Notes: generated by a model not told the origin, from the sequence alone. Numbered from the stretch's first letter, positions 32,155-40,558 are shown. The stretch is 64,000 nucleotides of DNA from Anaerolineales bacterium (GCA_019637675.1 JAHBVE010000002.1:143797-207796), one strand, 5' to 3'. Translations and numbers: made by a program.

Positions 32155-33444
32155 TTACTTGCGCTTGTCCATCGCTACAAAATCGCGCTTGTCCTCGCCC
32201 AGGTACACCTGGCGCGGCCGGGCGATCTTCTGCTCATCGTCCAGCAGCATCTCCTGCCACTGCGCCAGCCAGCCCACCGTGCGCGGGATGGCGAACATCA
32301 CCGGGAAGAAAGCCACCGGCAGGCCCATGGCCTGGTAGATGATGCCCGAGTAGAAGTCCACGTTCGGGTACAGCTTGCGTTGGATGAAGTATTCGTCGCT
32401 CAGGGCGATCTGCTCCAGCTCCACGGCAATATCCAGCAGGGTATTGCGACCGGTCACCTTGAAGACGTCCTCGGCCACTTGCTTGATGATCTTGGCGCGC
32501 GGGTCATAGTTCTTGTAGACCCGGTGGCCGAAGCCCATCAAGCGGCCTTCACCCTTCTTCACCTTTTCGATGAAGCTGGGGATGTTCTTGACGTCGCCGA
32601 TCTGGCTCAGCATGCGCAGCACGGCCTCGTTGGCGCCGCCGTGCAGCGGGCCATACAGGGCCGCGGCCGCGCCGGCCATGGCCGAGTACGGGTCGACCTT
32701 GCTCGAGCCGATGGCGCGCATCGCGTTCGTGCTGCAGTTCTGCTCATGGTCCGCATGCAGAATGAACAACACGTCGAGGGCACGTTCCAGCACCGGGTTG
32801 GGCTCGTAGTTCTGCTCCATCATCTTGAACATCATGCTCAAGAAGTTGCCCGGGTAGCTCAGGTTATTGTCCGGGTAGATGAACGGCAACCCGCGGCTGT
32901 GGCGGTACGAGAACGCCGCGATCGTAGGCACCTTGGCGATCAGCCGCTGGATCTGGATCGTGCGCACGCTCGTGTCGTTGATCTGATTGGCTTCCGGGTA
33001 GAACGTGGAGAGCGCCGCTACGGTGGCAATGAACATGCCCATCGGGTGGGCATCGTAGCGGAAGTTCTGCATGAAGTGCTTGATGTTCTCGTGGATGATA
33101 GTGTGGTGCGTGATGTCATGCACCCACTGGGCCAGCTGGTCCTTGGTCGGCAGCTCGCCGTACAAGATGAGATAAGCCACTTCCAGGTACGTGCACTTCT
33201 CGGCCAACTGCTCGATCGGGTAACCCCGGTAGCGCAGGATGCCGTTGTCGCCATCCAGGTAGGTGATCTCGCTCTTGGTGCTGGCCGTGTTCATGAAGGC
33301 CGGGTCATACGTCATCAGCCCGAAGTCTTCCGGCCCGCTCTTGATCTGGCGCAGGTCAGTGGCCTTGATCGTGCCTTCCCAGATCGGCAGCTCGTACTCC
33401 TGCCCGGTGCGGTTGTCTTTGATGCTAAGGGTGTCTTTTGCCAT
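32155..33444 (-). CDS. gltA: Citrate synthase
   Basis: 429 residues, the length of the large (type II-like) bacterial enzyme. Catalytic signature regions: LHADHEQNCST (His near residue 230), GFGHRVYKNYDPRAKI with the second His, and the Asp-containing LDIAVELEQIAL / DFYSGIIYQAMG region. The N-terminal ITYLDGDNGILRYRGYPIEQLA block is typical. It condenses acetyl-CoA and oxaloacetate. It starts 19 nt after mdh on the same strand, so mdh-gltA is an operon that feeds oxaloacetate to citrate. Confidence 0.96.
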   Translation of the reverse strand: MAKDTLSIKDNRTGQEYELPIWEGTIKATDLRQIKSGPEDFGLMTYDPAFMNTASTKSEITYLDGDNGILRYRGYPIEQLAEKCTYLEVAYLILYGELPTKDQLAQWVHDITHHTIIHENIKHFMQNFRYDAHPMGMFIATVAALSTFYPEANQINDTSVRTIQIQRLIAKVPTIAAFSYRHSRGLPFIYPDNNLSYPGNFLSMMFKMMEQNYEPNPVLERALDVLFILHADHEQNCSTNAMRAIGSSKVDPYSAMAGAAAALYGPLHGGANEAVLRMLSQIGDVKNIPSFIEKVKKGEGRLMGFGHRVYKNYDPRAKIIKQVAEDVFKVTGRNTLLDIAVELEQIALSDEYFIQRKLYPNVDFYSGIIYQAMGLPVAFFPVMFAIPRTVGWLAQWQEMLLDDEQKIARPRQVYLGEDKRDFVAMDKRK

Positions 33445-33463
33445 GCCCAGCTCCGATCTTGGT

Positions 33464-34390
33464 TTACAGCTTCAGCGCGGCGGTCAGTTCGCGCACTTCA
33501 GCGGCAGAGTTGTCCAGCATTGCCTTCTCTTCAGCGTTCAGCGTGTACTCGACCACCTTCTCCAGGCCCTTGCGACCCAGCTGGGCCGGCACGCCGAAGA
33601 AGATGTCCTTGAGCCCGTATTCGCCGTTCATGTACACGGCGCACGGGGCGATGAGCTGCTTGTCCTTCAAAATGGCTTCGGCCATCTGGGCCACAGCCAC
33701 CGAGGGCGCATAGAAGGCGCTGCCGCTCTTGAGCAGCGCAACGATCTCGCCGCCGCCCTTGCGGGTGCGGTCCACGATCGCCGCCAGGCGCTCTGCCGGC
33801 ATGGTCTCATTCAGCGGCACGCCGGCCACGTTGGAGTGGCGGGTCAGCGGCACCATGCTGTCGCCATGGCCGCCCAGCACGTAGCAGAAAATGTTCTCGA
33901 CGCTCACGCCCAGCTCCATCGCCACAAAGGCGCGCATGCGAGCCGAGTCGAGGATGCCGGCCTGGCCAATCACGCGCTCGCGCGGCAGGCCGCCCGCCTT
34001 CATCGCCACATAGCACATGGCGTCCAGCGGGTTGGTCAGGATGATGTAAATGGCGTTGGGGGAACGCTTGAGGGTCTCCTCGGTCGCCTTCTTGACAATG
34101 TCGGCATTGGTGGACAGCAGGTCGTCACGGCTCATGCCCGGCTTGCGCGGCAGGCCGGCGGTGATGACCACGATGTCAGAGCCTTCGCTGGCGGCATAGT
34201 CGTTGCTGCCCTCGATCTTGACATCCTTGCCGATCACCGGCATGGCCTGGAATAAATCGAGGGCTTTGCCCTGCGGCATGCCCTCGACGACATCGATCAA
34301 TGCAATATGGGCCAGCTCACGCTCGGCGAGCCAGTGGGCGGCGGTGGCTCCGGTCATGCCCGCGCCTACGATCGTAATCTTGTGCGACAT
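33464..34390 (-). CDS. mdh: Malate dehydrogenase
   Basis: 308 residues, LDH-like MDH type. The NAD-binding loop is VGAGMTGATAAHWLAE, then IDVVEGMPQGKALD with an acidic residue ending beta-2 (NAD preference), VVITAGLPRKPGMSRDDLL including the substrate-binding Arg pair, ILTNPLDAMCYVA and catalytic His in VLGGHGDSMVPL. TATAAT-like sequence at about 34440 on this strand and AGAAGTG before the ATG give an ordinary leader. First gene of mdh-gltA. Confidence 0.96.
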   Translation of the reverse strand: MSHKITIVGAGMTGATAAHWLAERELAHIALIDVVEGMPQGKALDLFQAMPVIGKDVKIEGSNDYAASEGSDIVVITAGLPRKPGMSRDDLLSTNADIVKKATEETLKRSPNAIYIILTNPLDAMCYVAMKAGGLPRERVIGQAGILDSARMRAFVAMELGVSVENIFCYVLGGHGDSMVPLTRHSNVAGVPLNETMPAERLAAIVDRTRKGGGEIVALLKSGSAFYAPSVAVAQMAEAILKDKQLIAPCAVYMNGEYGLKDIFFGVPAQLGRKGLEKVVEYTLNAEEKAMLDNSAAEVRELTAALKL

Positions 34391-34540
34391 TCACTTCTCC
34401 GCTTAGTGGAAAGTATGATTTTTTGTGTAACGCGGCGATTATAACACCGACAGCATTTCGCCTGCCTCGACGCCTTAAACGAAGCGTCCTCAAAATTTGA
34501 GGACGCTTGTACCTTGCAAACATGCACGCCTTTCAGCGGG

Positions 34541-35494
34541 CTATTCGTTAGCTTCGAGGAAACGGGTGGCCTGAATGCCGGCCGCTGCCCCCATGCCCGC
34601 CGAGGTGATCACCTGGCGGAAGTGCGGGTCGGCCACCTCACCGGCGGCGAAGACGCCCGGCACGCTGGTTTCCATGTAGCGGTTAGCCACCAGGTAGCCA
34701 GCCTCCATTTCCAATTGGCCCTCGAACAATTGCGTATTGGGCGTATGGCCAATGAAGATGAACACGCCGTCCGTGGTGAAGGGCTGCTTCTCGCCGGTCT
34801 GCAAATTCTCCAGCTCCACGGTCTGCACCGTGCCATTGCCTTCGATCTTGTTGACCACCGTGTTGGTGATGAACTTCATCTTGGGGTTGTCCTTGGCACG
34901 CTGCAGCAAAAGCTCACCAGCCCGGAAGTCATCCCGGCGATGAATAACAGTGACGTTGTTGGCAAAACGGGTCAGGAACGCGCCCTCTTCCATGGCGCTG
35001 TCGCCGCCGCCCACCACAACGATGTCTTTGTCCTTGAAGAAGAAGCCGTCACAGGTGCCGCAGTACGAGACGCCCCGACCGGTGAATTCGGTCTCACCCG
35101 GCACTTGCAAGTGGCGCGGCGTGGCCCCCGTGGCAATGATCAGCGTATCCGTCAGGTATTCGGTGGCGTAGCTGGTCACCTTGAACGGGCGCTGGCTCAG
35201 GTCCACCTTGACCGCCGTATCGAACACGGTCTTGGCCCCAAAGTGCTCGGCCTGCTTGCGGAACAGCTCGGTCAGCTCCGGCCCGCCCACCGCATCCGGG
35301 AAGCCCGGATAGTTCTCGATGGTATGGGTCAGCGAAACCTGGCCGCCGTACTCCTGGCCCGCCAGCACCACCGGCTGCAACTGGGCGCGGGCGGTATACA
35401 GCGCCGCCGCCAACCCCGCCGGCCCGGAACCGAGGATGAGTACTTTGACCTGCTCTTGAGGGAGGGGAGTGTTTTTGTCCTGAGTAGCTTCCAT
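34541..35494 (-). CDS. trxB: Thioredoxin reductase
   Basis: 317 residues. FAD-binding GSGPAGLAAALYTARA (residues 22-37), redox-active Cys145-Gly-Thr-Cys148 in SYCGTCDGFF, NAD(P)-binding VVGGGDSAMEEGAFLT, and the C-terminal GVFAAGEVADPHFRQV block. The active-site pair is CGTC rather than the more common CATC. It reduces thioredoxins such as the one encoded at 48144-48566. It is upstream of mdh on the same strand with a 150-bp gap, so it probably has its own transcript. Confidence 0.94.
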   Translation of the reverse strand: MEATQDKNTPLPQEQVKVLILGSGPAGLAAALYTARAQLQPVVLAGQEYGGQVSLTHTIENYPGFPDAVGGPELTELFRKQAEHFGAKTVFDTAVKVDLSQRPFKVTSYATEYLTDTLIIATGATPRHLQVPGETEFTGRGVSYCGTCDGFFFKDKDIVVVGGGDSAMEEGAFLTRFANNVTVIHRRDDFRAGELLLQRAKDNPKMKFITNTVVNKIEGNGTVQTVELENLQTGEKQPFTTDGVFIFIGHTPNTQLFEGQLEMEAGYLVANRYMETSVPGVFAAGEVADPHFRQVITSAGMGAAAGIQATRFLEANE

Positions 35495-35790
35495 AATCTC
35501 TAGATGCTGTGAAGGGTGGAAAGATTACAGGGATTATATACGGAGCGTGCACATACTCCGCCGGATGCAAGGCTTGGTACTAGCATGTACAAAAGCAACC
35601 CATCGCATACAACGCGGGCCTCACTGAGGCCAACTAAGAATGCAGATCCCACGATTACCGTCTGGAGGGGGTCCTTAGGGGGAACTGGCAGTTCCCCCTA
35701 AGCGGGGTCACAGGGGCAGAGCCCCTGAAAAAAGAGAATAAAGCAAACACACTACGTTGTTTCAGCATCCGTGGCTTAAAACTCCGCGGG
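35495..35790. other. Intergenic region with strong hairpins, no gene
   Basis: This divergent spacer between trxB and ygfZ has no credible gene. It contains a 13-bp-stem hairpin at 35674-35702 (CTTAGGGGGAACT, loop GGC, inverse) and another at 35711-35727 (CAGGGGC, AGA, GCCCCTG) followed by an A-run. The two-hairpin block reads like a dispersed intergenic repeat unit, but only one copy is in the window. Confidence 0.6.
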
Positions 35791-35796
35791 TAAAAT
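35791..35796 (+). promoter_or_regulatory. -10 TAAAAT, leaderless promoter of ygfZ-like gene
   Basis: It lies 8 nt before the ATG at 35805 and no Shine-Dalgarno sequence intervenes. Confidence 0.5.
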
Positions 35797-35804
35797 CGTC
35801 CCCA

Positions 35805-36749
35805 ATGAGCACGCCCGCCCTATCTACGAACGCCCCCAGCTACCCGGCCGCCACACCCACCGCGGCCTGGTACCGCGTCCCGCAGCCGGGCGCCCTGCTG
35901 CTGGGCGGCGCAACCCGCGCCGACTACCTGCAGCGCCAGACCACCAACGATGTCGGCCTGCTCAGCCCGCAGCGGGCCGTGCCCACCGTGCTCACCAACC
36001 CCAGCGCCCGCATCCTCGAGGTCTTCACCCTCCTGCACCAAAACGACTCGGTCCTCTTGCTGACCCAACCCGGGCACGCCGCCGGCCTCGCCGCCTATTT
36101 CAAACGCCACCTGTTCTTCAACGACCAGGTCACCATCCAAGACGCCAGCGCCGCCTGGGCGCAGATCGAGCTCTACGGCCCGCAGCTGAGCGATGCCTTG
36201 CCGAGCCTGGGTTTTGCACAGCATCCGGGTCTTGATGAAGTGATGACCAGCAATTGGCAGGGCGAAACCCTATACGCCATCGGTGAAGAAGGCTGCATCC
36301 AACTGCTGATCCCCGCCGGCTTGCTCGATTCATCGATTGAGCGATTGAACGATCAGTCCGTCGCTTCCCTCTCCCACGACGAACGCGAGCTCTTGCGCAT
36401 CCAAGCCGGCCGCGCCGGCGCGCCCGAGTTCACCGATGCCTACACCCCCTTCGAGGTCGGCCTGGGCCGCTACGTCTCAGACACCAAGGGCTGCTACACC
36501 GGCCAGGAAGTGCTGGCCCGCCAGGTGACCTACGACAAGGTCACCCGCGGCCTGGCGCAGCTGGGCGCAGCCCAGCCCATGCAGCCCGGCGCCGGCATCA
36601 GCCTCGATGGCCGAACCATCGGCCAGGTCAGCTCCGCCGCCGTCTCGCCGGCCCACGGCCCGCTCGCCCTCGCCGTGCTGCGCAAGCCCTTCGAGCCTGG
36701 CCAAACCGTCACCATTGACGGCCACCCCGCCACCATCACCAAAGCGTAA
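35805..36749 (+). CDS. ygfZ: YgfZ/GcvT-like folate-binding protein
   Basis: 314 residues from the ATG at 35805; an in-frame TTG farther upstream is unlikely. GcvT-fold protein: DYLQRQTTNDVGLLSP near residue 45 and the diagnostic YgfZ motif KGCYTGQEVLAR with its conserved Cys near residue 228. YgfZ helps in repair or assembly of certain Fe-S clusters with folate. Unlike GcvT it is short and has this Cys. Monocistronic, with a long repeat-rich spacer downstream. Confidence 0.88.
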   Translation: MSTPALSTNAPSYPAATPTAAWYRVPQPGALLLGGATRADYLQRQTTNDVGLLSPQRAVPTVLTNPSARILEVFTLLHQNDSVLLLTQPGHAAGLAAYFKRHLFFNDQVTIQDASAAWAQIELYGPQLSDALPSLGFAQHPGLDEVMTSNWQGETLYAIGEEGCIQLLIPAGLLDSSIERLNDQSVASLSHDERELLRIQAGRAGAPEFTDAYTPFEVGLGRYVSDTKGCYTGQEVLARQVTYDKVTRGLAQLGAAQPMQPGAGISLDGRTIGQVSSAAVSPAHGPLALAVLRKPFEPGQTVTIDGHPATITKA

Positions 36750-37210
36750 CGATTCGCACCCGTGCGTCCCGCTCGGGACGCACGCTGCTTTGCGTGAGGG
36801 CGGGTCTCAGACCCGCCCATTCTCCTAATGTCATTCCGAACGGGTTTTTGCATCCACACCAGACAACCGGCTCCAGACCAGTGAGGAATCCCTACTGACA
36901 TGTCTTCCAAGCTGCGCGTAGCATAAAGGCGACGTAGGGGCGGGTCTCAGACCCGCCCTCGCCGTGCATCCCGAGCGCAGCGAGGGATCCTCGCTACGCG
37001 TATCAATAACTCCCGCGCAACATAGAAGACCAGCCAGCAAGGATCCTTCGCTGGCGTACACCCGCGCTCTGGTGTCACCCTATCCACCCGCTCAGGATGA
37101 CACGGCGTGCGTAGGGGCGGGTCTGAGACCCGCCCAAAAGAGCTCGCCCCCTTCCCGCACCCGCCTTTTTGTCATTCCGAGCGAAGCGAGGAATCCGTAT
37201 TCACTCGGTT
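36750..37210. repeat. Repeat-rich spacer with three GGGTCTCAGACCC palindromes
   Basis: No gene seen. A 21-bp palindrome with core CGGGTCTCAGACCCG occurs at 36798-36818 and 36938-36958, and a near copy with CTGAG centre at 37115-37135. Between them lies a second copy of the GTCATTCCGAACGGG element (36830-36920), and at 37171-37200 a shorter variant, GTCATTCCGAGCGAAGCGAG. Several GGATCC-containing and GCGAGG fragments are also repeated. Confidence 0.8.
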
Positions 37211-37495
37211 TCAACTCCACACATCTGTTCAAGCTCAAACCATCGCATACCGCCCACCCGCCCACTCGCCCCCCAACCGCTTGATATTTACGCCCCTTTA
37301 ACCCCACACCGCCCCAAAGCCGGTATAAGCCTACCTCGGAGGGGGAGAGCCGGGAGCTTGTCAAGTTTTAACTCTGTCAAGTTGTATCGACCCCCCTTCC
37401 CCATGATGATGATGATGATTAAAACTTTTTTATGGGCAGATTTACCCAAATTTGAGGATTTTCAAGGCAATTTTAAGTTTTTCTAAGCAAAGTGC
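37211..37495. other. AT-richer upstream region of the SHOCT-like operon
   Basis: No gene is supported here. The direct repeat TGTCAAGTT is at 37359-37367 and 37375-37383. A short ATG trinucleotide run is at about 37403-37419. The final 100 bp are markedly AT-rich and could be an UP-element-like stretch or a regulator-binding region for the promoter that follows. Confidence 0.5.
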
Positions 37496-37523
37496 TTGAC
37501 AATTTCAAATAATTCTGTATACT
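37496..37523 (+). promoter_or_regulatory. Sigma-70-type promoter of the SHOCT-like operon
   Basis: TTGACA at 37496-37501, a 16-bp spacer and TATACT at 37518-37523. It gives a leader of about 58 nt with TTAGGAGG before the first ATG at 37588. Confidence 0.8.
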
Positions 37524-37587
37524 TCTGCATGATTGAACAAGCAGAAATAAGGATTTACAAGGTTCGTTTTGAGATTTAGGAGGCATC

Positions 37588-37842
37588 ATGTACTACAACA
37601 ATCATAGCTTTGCCGAAACCCGCACCAGCCAGGCCGCTCTCGAAGCCGCCGTGCAGGCCAAGGCCCACACCGTTGGCGACGCCGGCCACTACGCCGTGCG
37701 CAGCAGCCTGGTAGACCAGCTGCGCAGCGAGGCCGCCAGTGCCCTATTCTCCCTGGGCGCCTGGATCAAGCCCCGCCAGCAGGCCCGCAACGCCACCCCG
37801 GTGCAGCTGCGCCCCGCCGCTGACGGCGGCCTGGCCAACTAG
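37588..37842 (+). CDS. Small uncharacterised protein, first gene of SHOCT-like operon
   Basis: 84 residues. A strong TTAGGAGG lies 5 nt before the ATG. The sequence is hydrophilic with an N-terminal YYNNHSFAETRTSQ and a helical middle (QAALEAAVQAKAHTVGDAG, YAVRSSLVDQLRSEAASALFSLGAWI), ending in a basic/proline tail. No signal peptide or clear membrane helix. I do not recognise a family. Coding is supported by the promoter, the Shine-Dalgarno sequence and the 7-nt spacing to the next gene. It could be a modulator of the DUF2089 regulator. Confidence 0.65.
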   Translation: MYYNNHSFAETRTSQAALEAAVQAKAHTVGDAGHYAVRSSLVDQLRSEAASALFSLGAWIKPRQQARNATPVQLRPAADGGLAN

Positions 37843-37849
37843 AGCAACC

Positions 37850-38236
37850 ATGCACCACGCCCCAAATACGTGCCCCGTGTGCAGCGGCGAGCTGGTGATC
37901 ACCAGCTTGCGCTGCCGCGAGTGCGACACCTCCCTGCAGGGCCGCTTCGCCAGCGGCGCCTTCAGCCAGCTCAACGAAGAGCAACTCGCCTTCGTTGAGC
38001 TGTTCGTGCGCAATGAGGGCAAGATCACCCGCATGGAGGCTGACCTCAGCCTCTCCTACCCCACCATCCGCAACCGCCTGATGGAAGTCATCCGCGCCCT
38101 CGGCTACGAGCCCGGCGAGGACGAATTCGCCGGCCTGAGCGAAGGGGAACGCAAACGCATTGTGGATGATCTCGAACGCGGCAAGATCAGTTACGAAGAG
38201 GCATTACGCCTAATTCAAGAGGAAGAAGGAAACTAG
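37850..38236 (+). CDS. DUF2089-type zinc-ribbon regulator with C-terminal SHOCT-like module
   Basis: 128 residues from the ATG at 37850. Zinc ribbon Cys8-x2-Cys11 and Cys22-x2-Cys25; then FSQLNEEQLAFVELFVRNEG and a helix-turn-helix-like MEADLSLSYPTIRNRLMEVI (about 62-81); finally the module LSEGERKRIVDDLERGKISY and EEALRLI (96-122), matching modules in the next genes. DUF2089 proteins are probable transcription regulators, often next to membrane-stress genes. Likely autoregulates this operon. It ends 2 nt before the DUF4097-like gene. Confidence 0.85.
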   Translation: MHHAPNTCPVCSGELVITSLRCRECDTSLQGRFASGAFSQLNEEQLAFVELFVRNEGKITRMEADLSLSYPTIRNRLMEVIRALGYEPGEDEFAGLSEGERKRIVDDLERGKISYEEALRLIQEEEGN

Positions 38237-38238
38237 AC

Positions 38239-39468
38239 ATGGCACGGATGGAATTTGGCAGCAGCGACTCCCCGATGATCACCGTCGAGAGCGTGCAAGG
38301 CTCCCTGCAGGTACGCGGCTGGGATGAAGAGCAGGTGCGCATTGATGTGCGCAGCGAGCAAGACGTCCAGGTCAACACTACCTCGGACAGCGTGACCCTC
38401 AGCGCCACCAATGACTGTGTGCTGCGCGTCCCCAGCGGCAGCACCCTCACGGTGGAAGATGTGACCCGCGATGTGTACATTCAAAATCTGGAAGGCACCG
38501 TCTACATCAACAACGTCTCCGGCTCGCTGACCCTGCGCAATGCCGGCGACACCAAAGCTGACAATGTAGCCGGTGATCTCATCGCCCGCAACATCGAAGG
38601 CAGCCTCAGCGCCGACGAGGTCTCCGGCAACACCACCGTGCGCAATGTGGATGGTGACCTGCGCGTCAGCGCCATGCACGGCAACCTCTCGCTGCGCAAC
38701 ATCGAGGGCGACGTCATCGCCAATGTAGACGGCAACGCGGACCTGCGTCTGGACTCAGATGGCGGCGATGTGCACGTGGAAGCCGGCGGCAATGTGTTTT
38801 GCAAGCTGTCCGACTCGGGTGATGCCGATGTGCATCTGGAAAGCGCCGGCAACAGCATTCATCTCAACACCCCCAATGGCAAGAGCCATATCCAATCCCC
38901 AAGCCACCAGCTCACCCTGGGCGATGGCGGGCGCGGCATTCACTTAAAGGCCATGGGCCTGGTGGATTTCCGCAGCCGCGGCGGCGGCACCGAGCTCGAC
39001 GACCTGGACCTTGATCTCGACCTGGATCTGGACCTGATCGAAGTCAATGCCGGCCTGGCGGGCGAGATCACCGATCAAGTTTCCGCTCAGATCGACGCCC
39101 AGATGGAGAACGTCAACCAGCAGCTGCGTGACCTGCAAAACCGCCTGCGTGACACAACCGCCCGCGCCTCACGCCGCGCCCAACGCCGCATTGATGAGGC
39201 CCAGCGCCGCATCCAAAGCCGCACCGTGGTGCGCGGCGCCCGCGGCCCGGCCGTGGTCGTACCCAGGAAGCCGGCCCCCATCAGCGAGCAGGAGCGTATG
39301 ATGATCCTGCAAATGGTGCAGGACAACAAGATCAGCGTAGCCCAGGCTGAAATGCTGCTCGACACCATCGAGGGCCGCCAGACGCCAACCCCGCCTGCCG
39401 CCCCGGCCGCGCCCACGCCACCTACCCCGCCCGCAGCGCCTGAACTGCCTGAGGAACCCGATGCCTAA
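38239..39468 (+). CDS. DUF4097-like beta-solenoid protein with C-terminal SHOCT-like module
   Basis: 409 residues. Residues about 10-240 are a repetitive beta-solenoid of DUF4097/bactofilin-like character: units such as GDTKADNVAGDLIARNIEGS, LSADEVSGNTTVRNVDGD and LRVSAMHGNLSLRNIEGDV recur every 18-20 residues. An Asp-Leu run (DDLDLDLDLDLDL) and a coiled coil follow (QIDAQMENVNQQLRDLQNRL and an Arg-rich stretch). The module ISEQERMMILQMVQDNKISV lies at about 348-367, then a Pro/Ala tail. No signal peptide, so the solenoid is probably cytoplasmic. Similar to Bacillus YvlB-type proteins by layout. Overlaps the next gene by 8 nt. Confidence 0.75.
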   Translation: MARMEFGSSDSPMITVESVQGSLQVRGWDEEQVRIDVRSEQDVQVNTTSDSVTLSATNDCVLRVPSGSTLTVEDVTRDVYIQNLEGTVYINNVSGSLTLRNAGDTKADNVAGDLIARNIEGSLSADEVSGNTTVRNVDGDLRVSAMHGNLSLRNIEGDVIANVDGNADLRLDSDGGDVHVEAGGNVFCKLSDSGDADVHLESAGNSIHLNTPNGKSHIQSPSHQLTLGDGGRGIHLKAMGLVDFRSRGGGTELDDLDLDLDLDLDLIEVNAGLAGEITDQVSAQIDAQMENVNQQLRDLQNRLRDTTARASRRAQRRIDEAQRRIQSRTVVRGARGPAVVVPRKPAPISEQERMMILQMVQDNKISVAQAEMLLDTIEGRQTPTPPAAPAAPTPPTPPAAPELPEEPDA

Positions 39469-40096
39469 TTCACGCGAACGCATGGAAATTCTACAAAAGC
39501 TGGAGCGTGGCGAGATCACCCCTGCCGATGCCGAGAAGATGCTCTCCGGCCTGATGGATATCCCCCGCCCCGCCCCGCCTACGCGCATGGGCATCCTGGA
39601 GCAGGTCGAAGCCGGCACCCTCAGCGCAGACGAGGCCGCTCAGCAATTGCTGGTGCAGCAGGCCGGCGCCAAGCGCAGCGGCGGTAGCCAGCACAGCCGC
39701 GCTGGGCGTGATGACGAGCAGGCTGATGACTTCGTCAGCTTCTCACCCATCAAACGCAACAACACCTTTGGCCATTTTCTATTCATCGCTGGCCTGTCCA
39801 TCACCTTGCTGGCCGCTCTATGGATGGGCATGATCCTGCAACGCAGCGGCCTCACCCTCGGGTTCTTCTGCCTCTGGCTGCCGTTCGGCGCGGGCTTGCT
39901 GGCCCTGGTGCTCGGCTGGGCCGCCCGCAATGGCGAATGGATGCAGCTCAATGTGCGCTCACGCAAGCCGGGCAACCGCAATGTGTTCATCAGCCTGCCC
40001 CTGCCCTTAAGCATCATTGAGCGCTACGCCAAGCGTGGCGAGGCGTGGCTGGTCATCAACCGGGATGACAAAGAACAACCGAAGAATGAAGGCTAG
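39461..40096 (+). CDS. Membrane protein with two N-terminal SHOCT-like modules
   Basis: 211 residues. Two consecutive modules: RERMEILQKLERGEITPADA.. (about 5-32) and RMGILEQVEAGTLSADEAAQ.. (about 42-67). A hydrophilic linker leads to two membrane helices (HFLFIAGLSITLLAALWMGM, about 103-122; LGFFCLWLPFGAGLLALVLGW, about 130-150), then a basic cytoplasmic tail. This is the only clear integral membrane member of the operon and could anchor the others. Starts inside the previous gene, so translation is coupled. No known family function beyond the YvlB/LiaX N-terminal-like module. Confidence 0.75.
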   Translation: MPNSRERMEILQKLERGEITPADAEKMLSGLMDIPRPAPPTRMGILEQVEAGTLSADEAAQQLLVQQAGAKRSGGSQHSRAGRDDEQADDFVSFSPIKRNNTFGHFLFIAGLSITLLAALWMGMILQRSGLTLGFFCLWLPFGAGLLALVLGWAARNGEWMQLNVRSRKPGNRNVFISLPLPLSIIERYAKRGEAWLVINRDDKEQPKNEG

Positions 40097-40104
40097 GAGA
40101 CACC

Positions 40105-40488
40105 ATGGCAAGCAGTGAAGAACGCATCAAGATCCTGCAAATGATCCGGGATGGAAAGATCAGCCCGGAGGATGGCGCCAAGCTACTCGAAGCGCTGAAC
40201 CGCAGTGCAGGCGTGCGCCCCTCGGCCACCATGGGTCGCACCCCAGCTCCCGGCGAGGAAGGCCGCTACCTGCGGGTACGCGTCACCGACATGAACACCG
40301 GCAAGACCAAAGTGAGCGTCAACCTGCCGCTCTCCCTGGTGGATACCGGTATCAACATCGCCTCCAACTTTGTGCCCGAAGTGGCCCAGGCCGACATCAT
40401 GAGCGCCATCCGCAGCGGCGTCATCGGCAAAATAGTGGATATCGAAGACGAGGAGGACGGCCAACACGTAGAGATCTTCATCGAATAG
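40105..40488 (+). CDS. SHOCT-like module protein with C-terminal conserved domain
   Basis: 127 residues. The N-terminus is a module (SEERIKILQMIRDGKISPED.., residues 4-32), then a short linker and a compact domain (RYLRVRVTDMNTGKTKVSVN, LPLSLVDTGINIASNFVPEV, DIMSAIRSGVIGKIVDIEDE). This arrangement is the same as in many proteins annotated as SHOCT-like or YvlB-like in Chloroflexota and Firmicutes. Function unknown. Last gene of the operon, 8 nt after the previous one; a perfect palindrome follows. Confidence 0.8.
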   Translation: MASSEERIKILQMIRDGKISPEDGAKLLEALNRSAGVRPSATMGRTPAPGEEGRYLRVRVTDMNTGKTKVSVNLPLSLVDTGINIASNFVPEVAQADIMSAIRSGVIGKIVDIEDEEDGQHVEIFIE

Positions 40489-40511
40489 CCCCTGGGCGAA
40501 CAAAACCAACA

Positions 40512-40550
40512 AACCAAGCGACCGGATGCAGTGCATCCGGTCGCTTGGTT
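40512..40550. terminator. 39-bp perfect palindrome ending the SHOCT-like operon
   Basis: Two 19-bp inverse arms (AACCAAGCGACCGGATGCA and its complement) surround a single G. It would fold into a very stable hairpin, but the following T-run is absent (TTCCC), so it may be a terminator, an mRNA-stabilising end or an operator. Confidence 0.6.
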
Positions 40551-40558
40551 CCCTGGGC

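Noticed and set aside
32380..33612. A 410-codon open frame antisense to gltA
   Set aside because: It is the complement of a well-conserved citrate synthase; its product is rich in His, Arg and Gln with no recognisable domain, as expected of a mirror frame in GC-rich coding DNA.
35711..35735. Hairpin plus A-run as a terminator for trxB or ygfZ
   Set aside because: It lies upstream of both divergent genes, and the A-run is on the wrong side for a terminator reading either gene.
37403..37419. ATG trinucleotide run as a phase-variation tract
   Set aside because: It is short, a multiple of three, and lies in non-coding DNA well upstream of the promoter.
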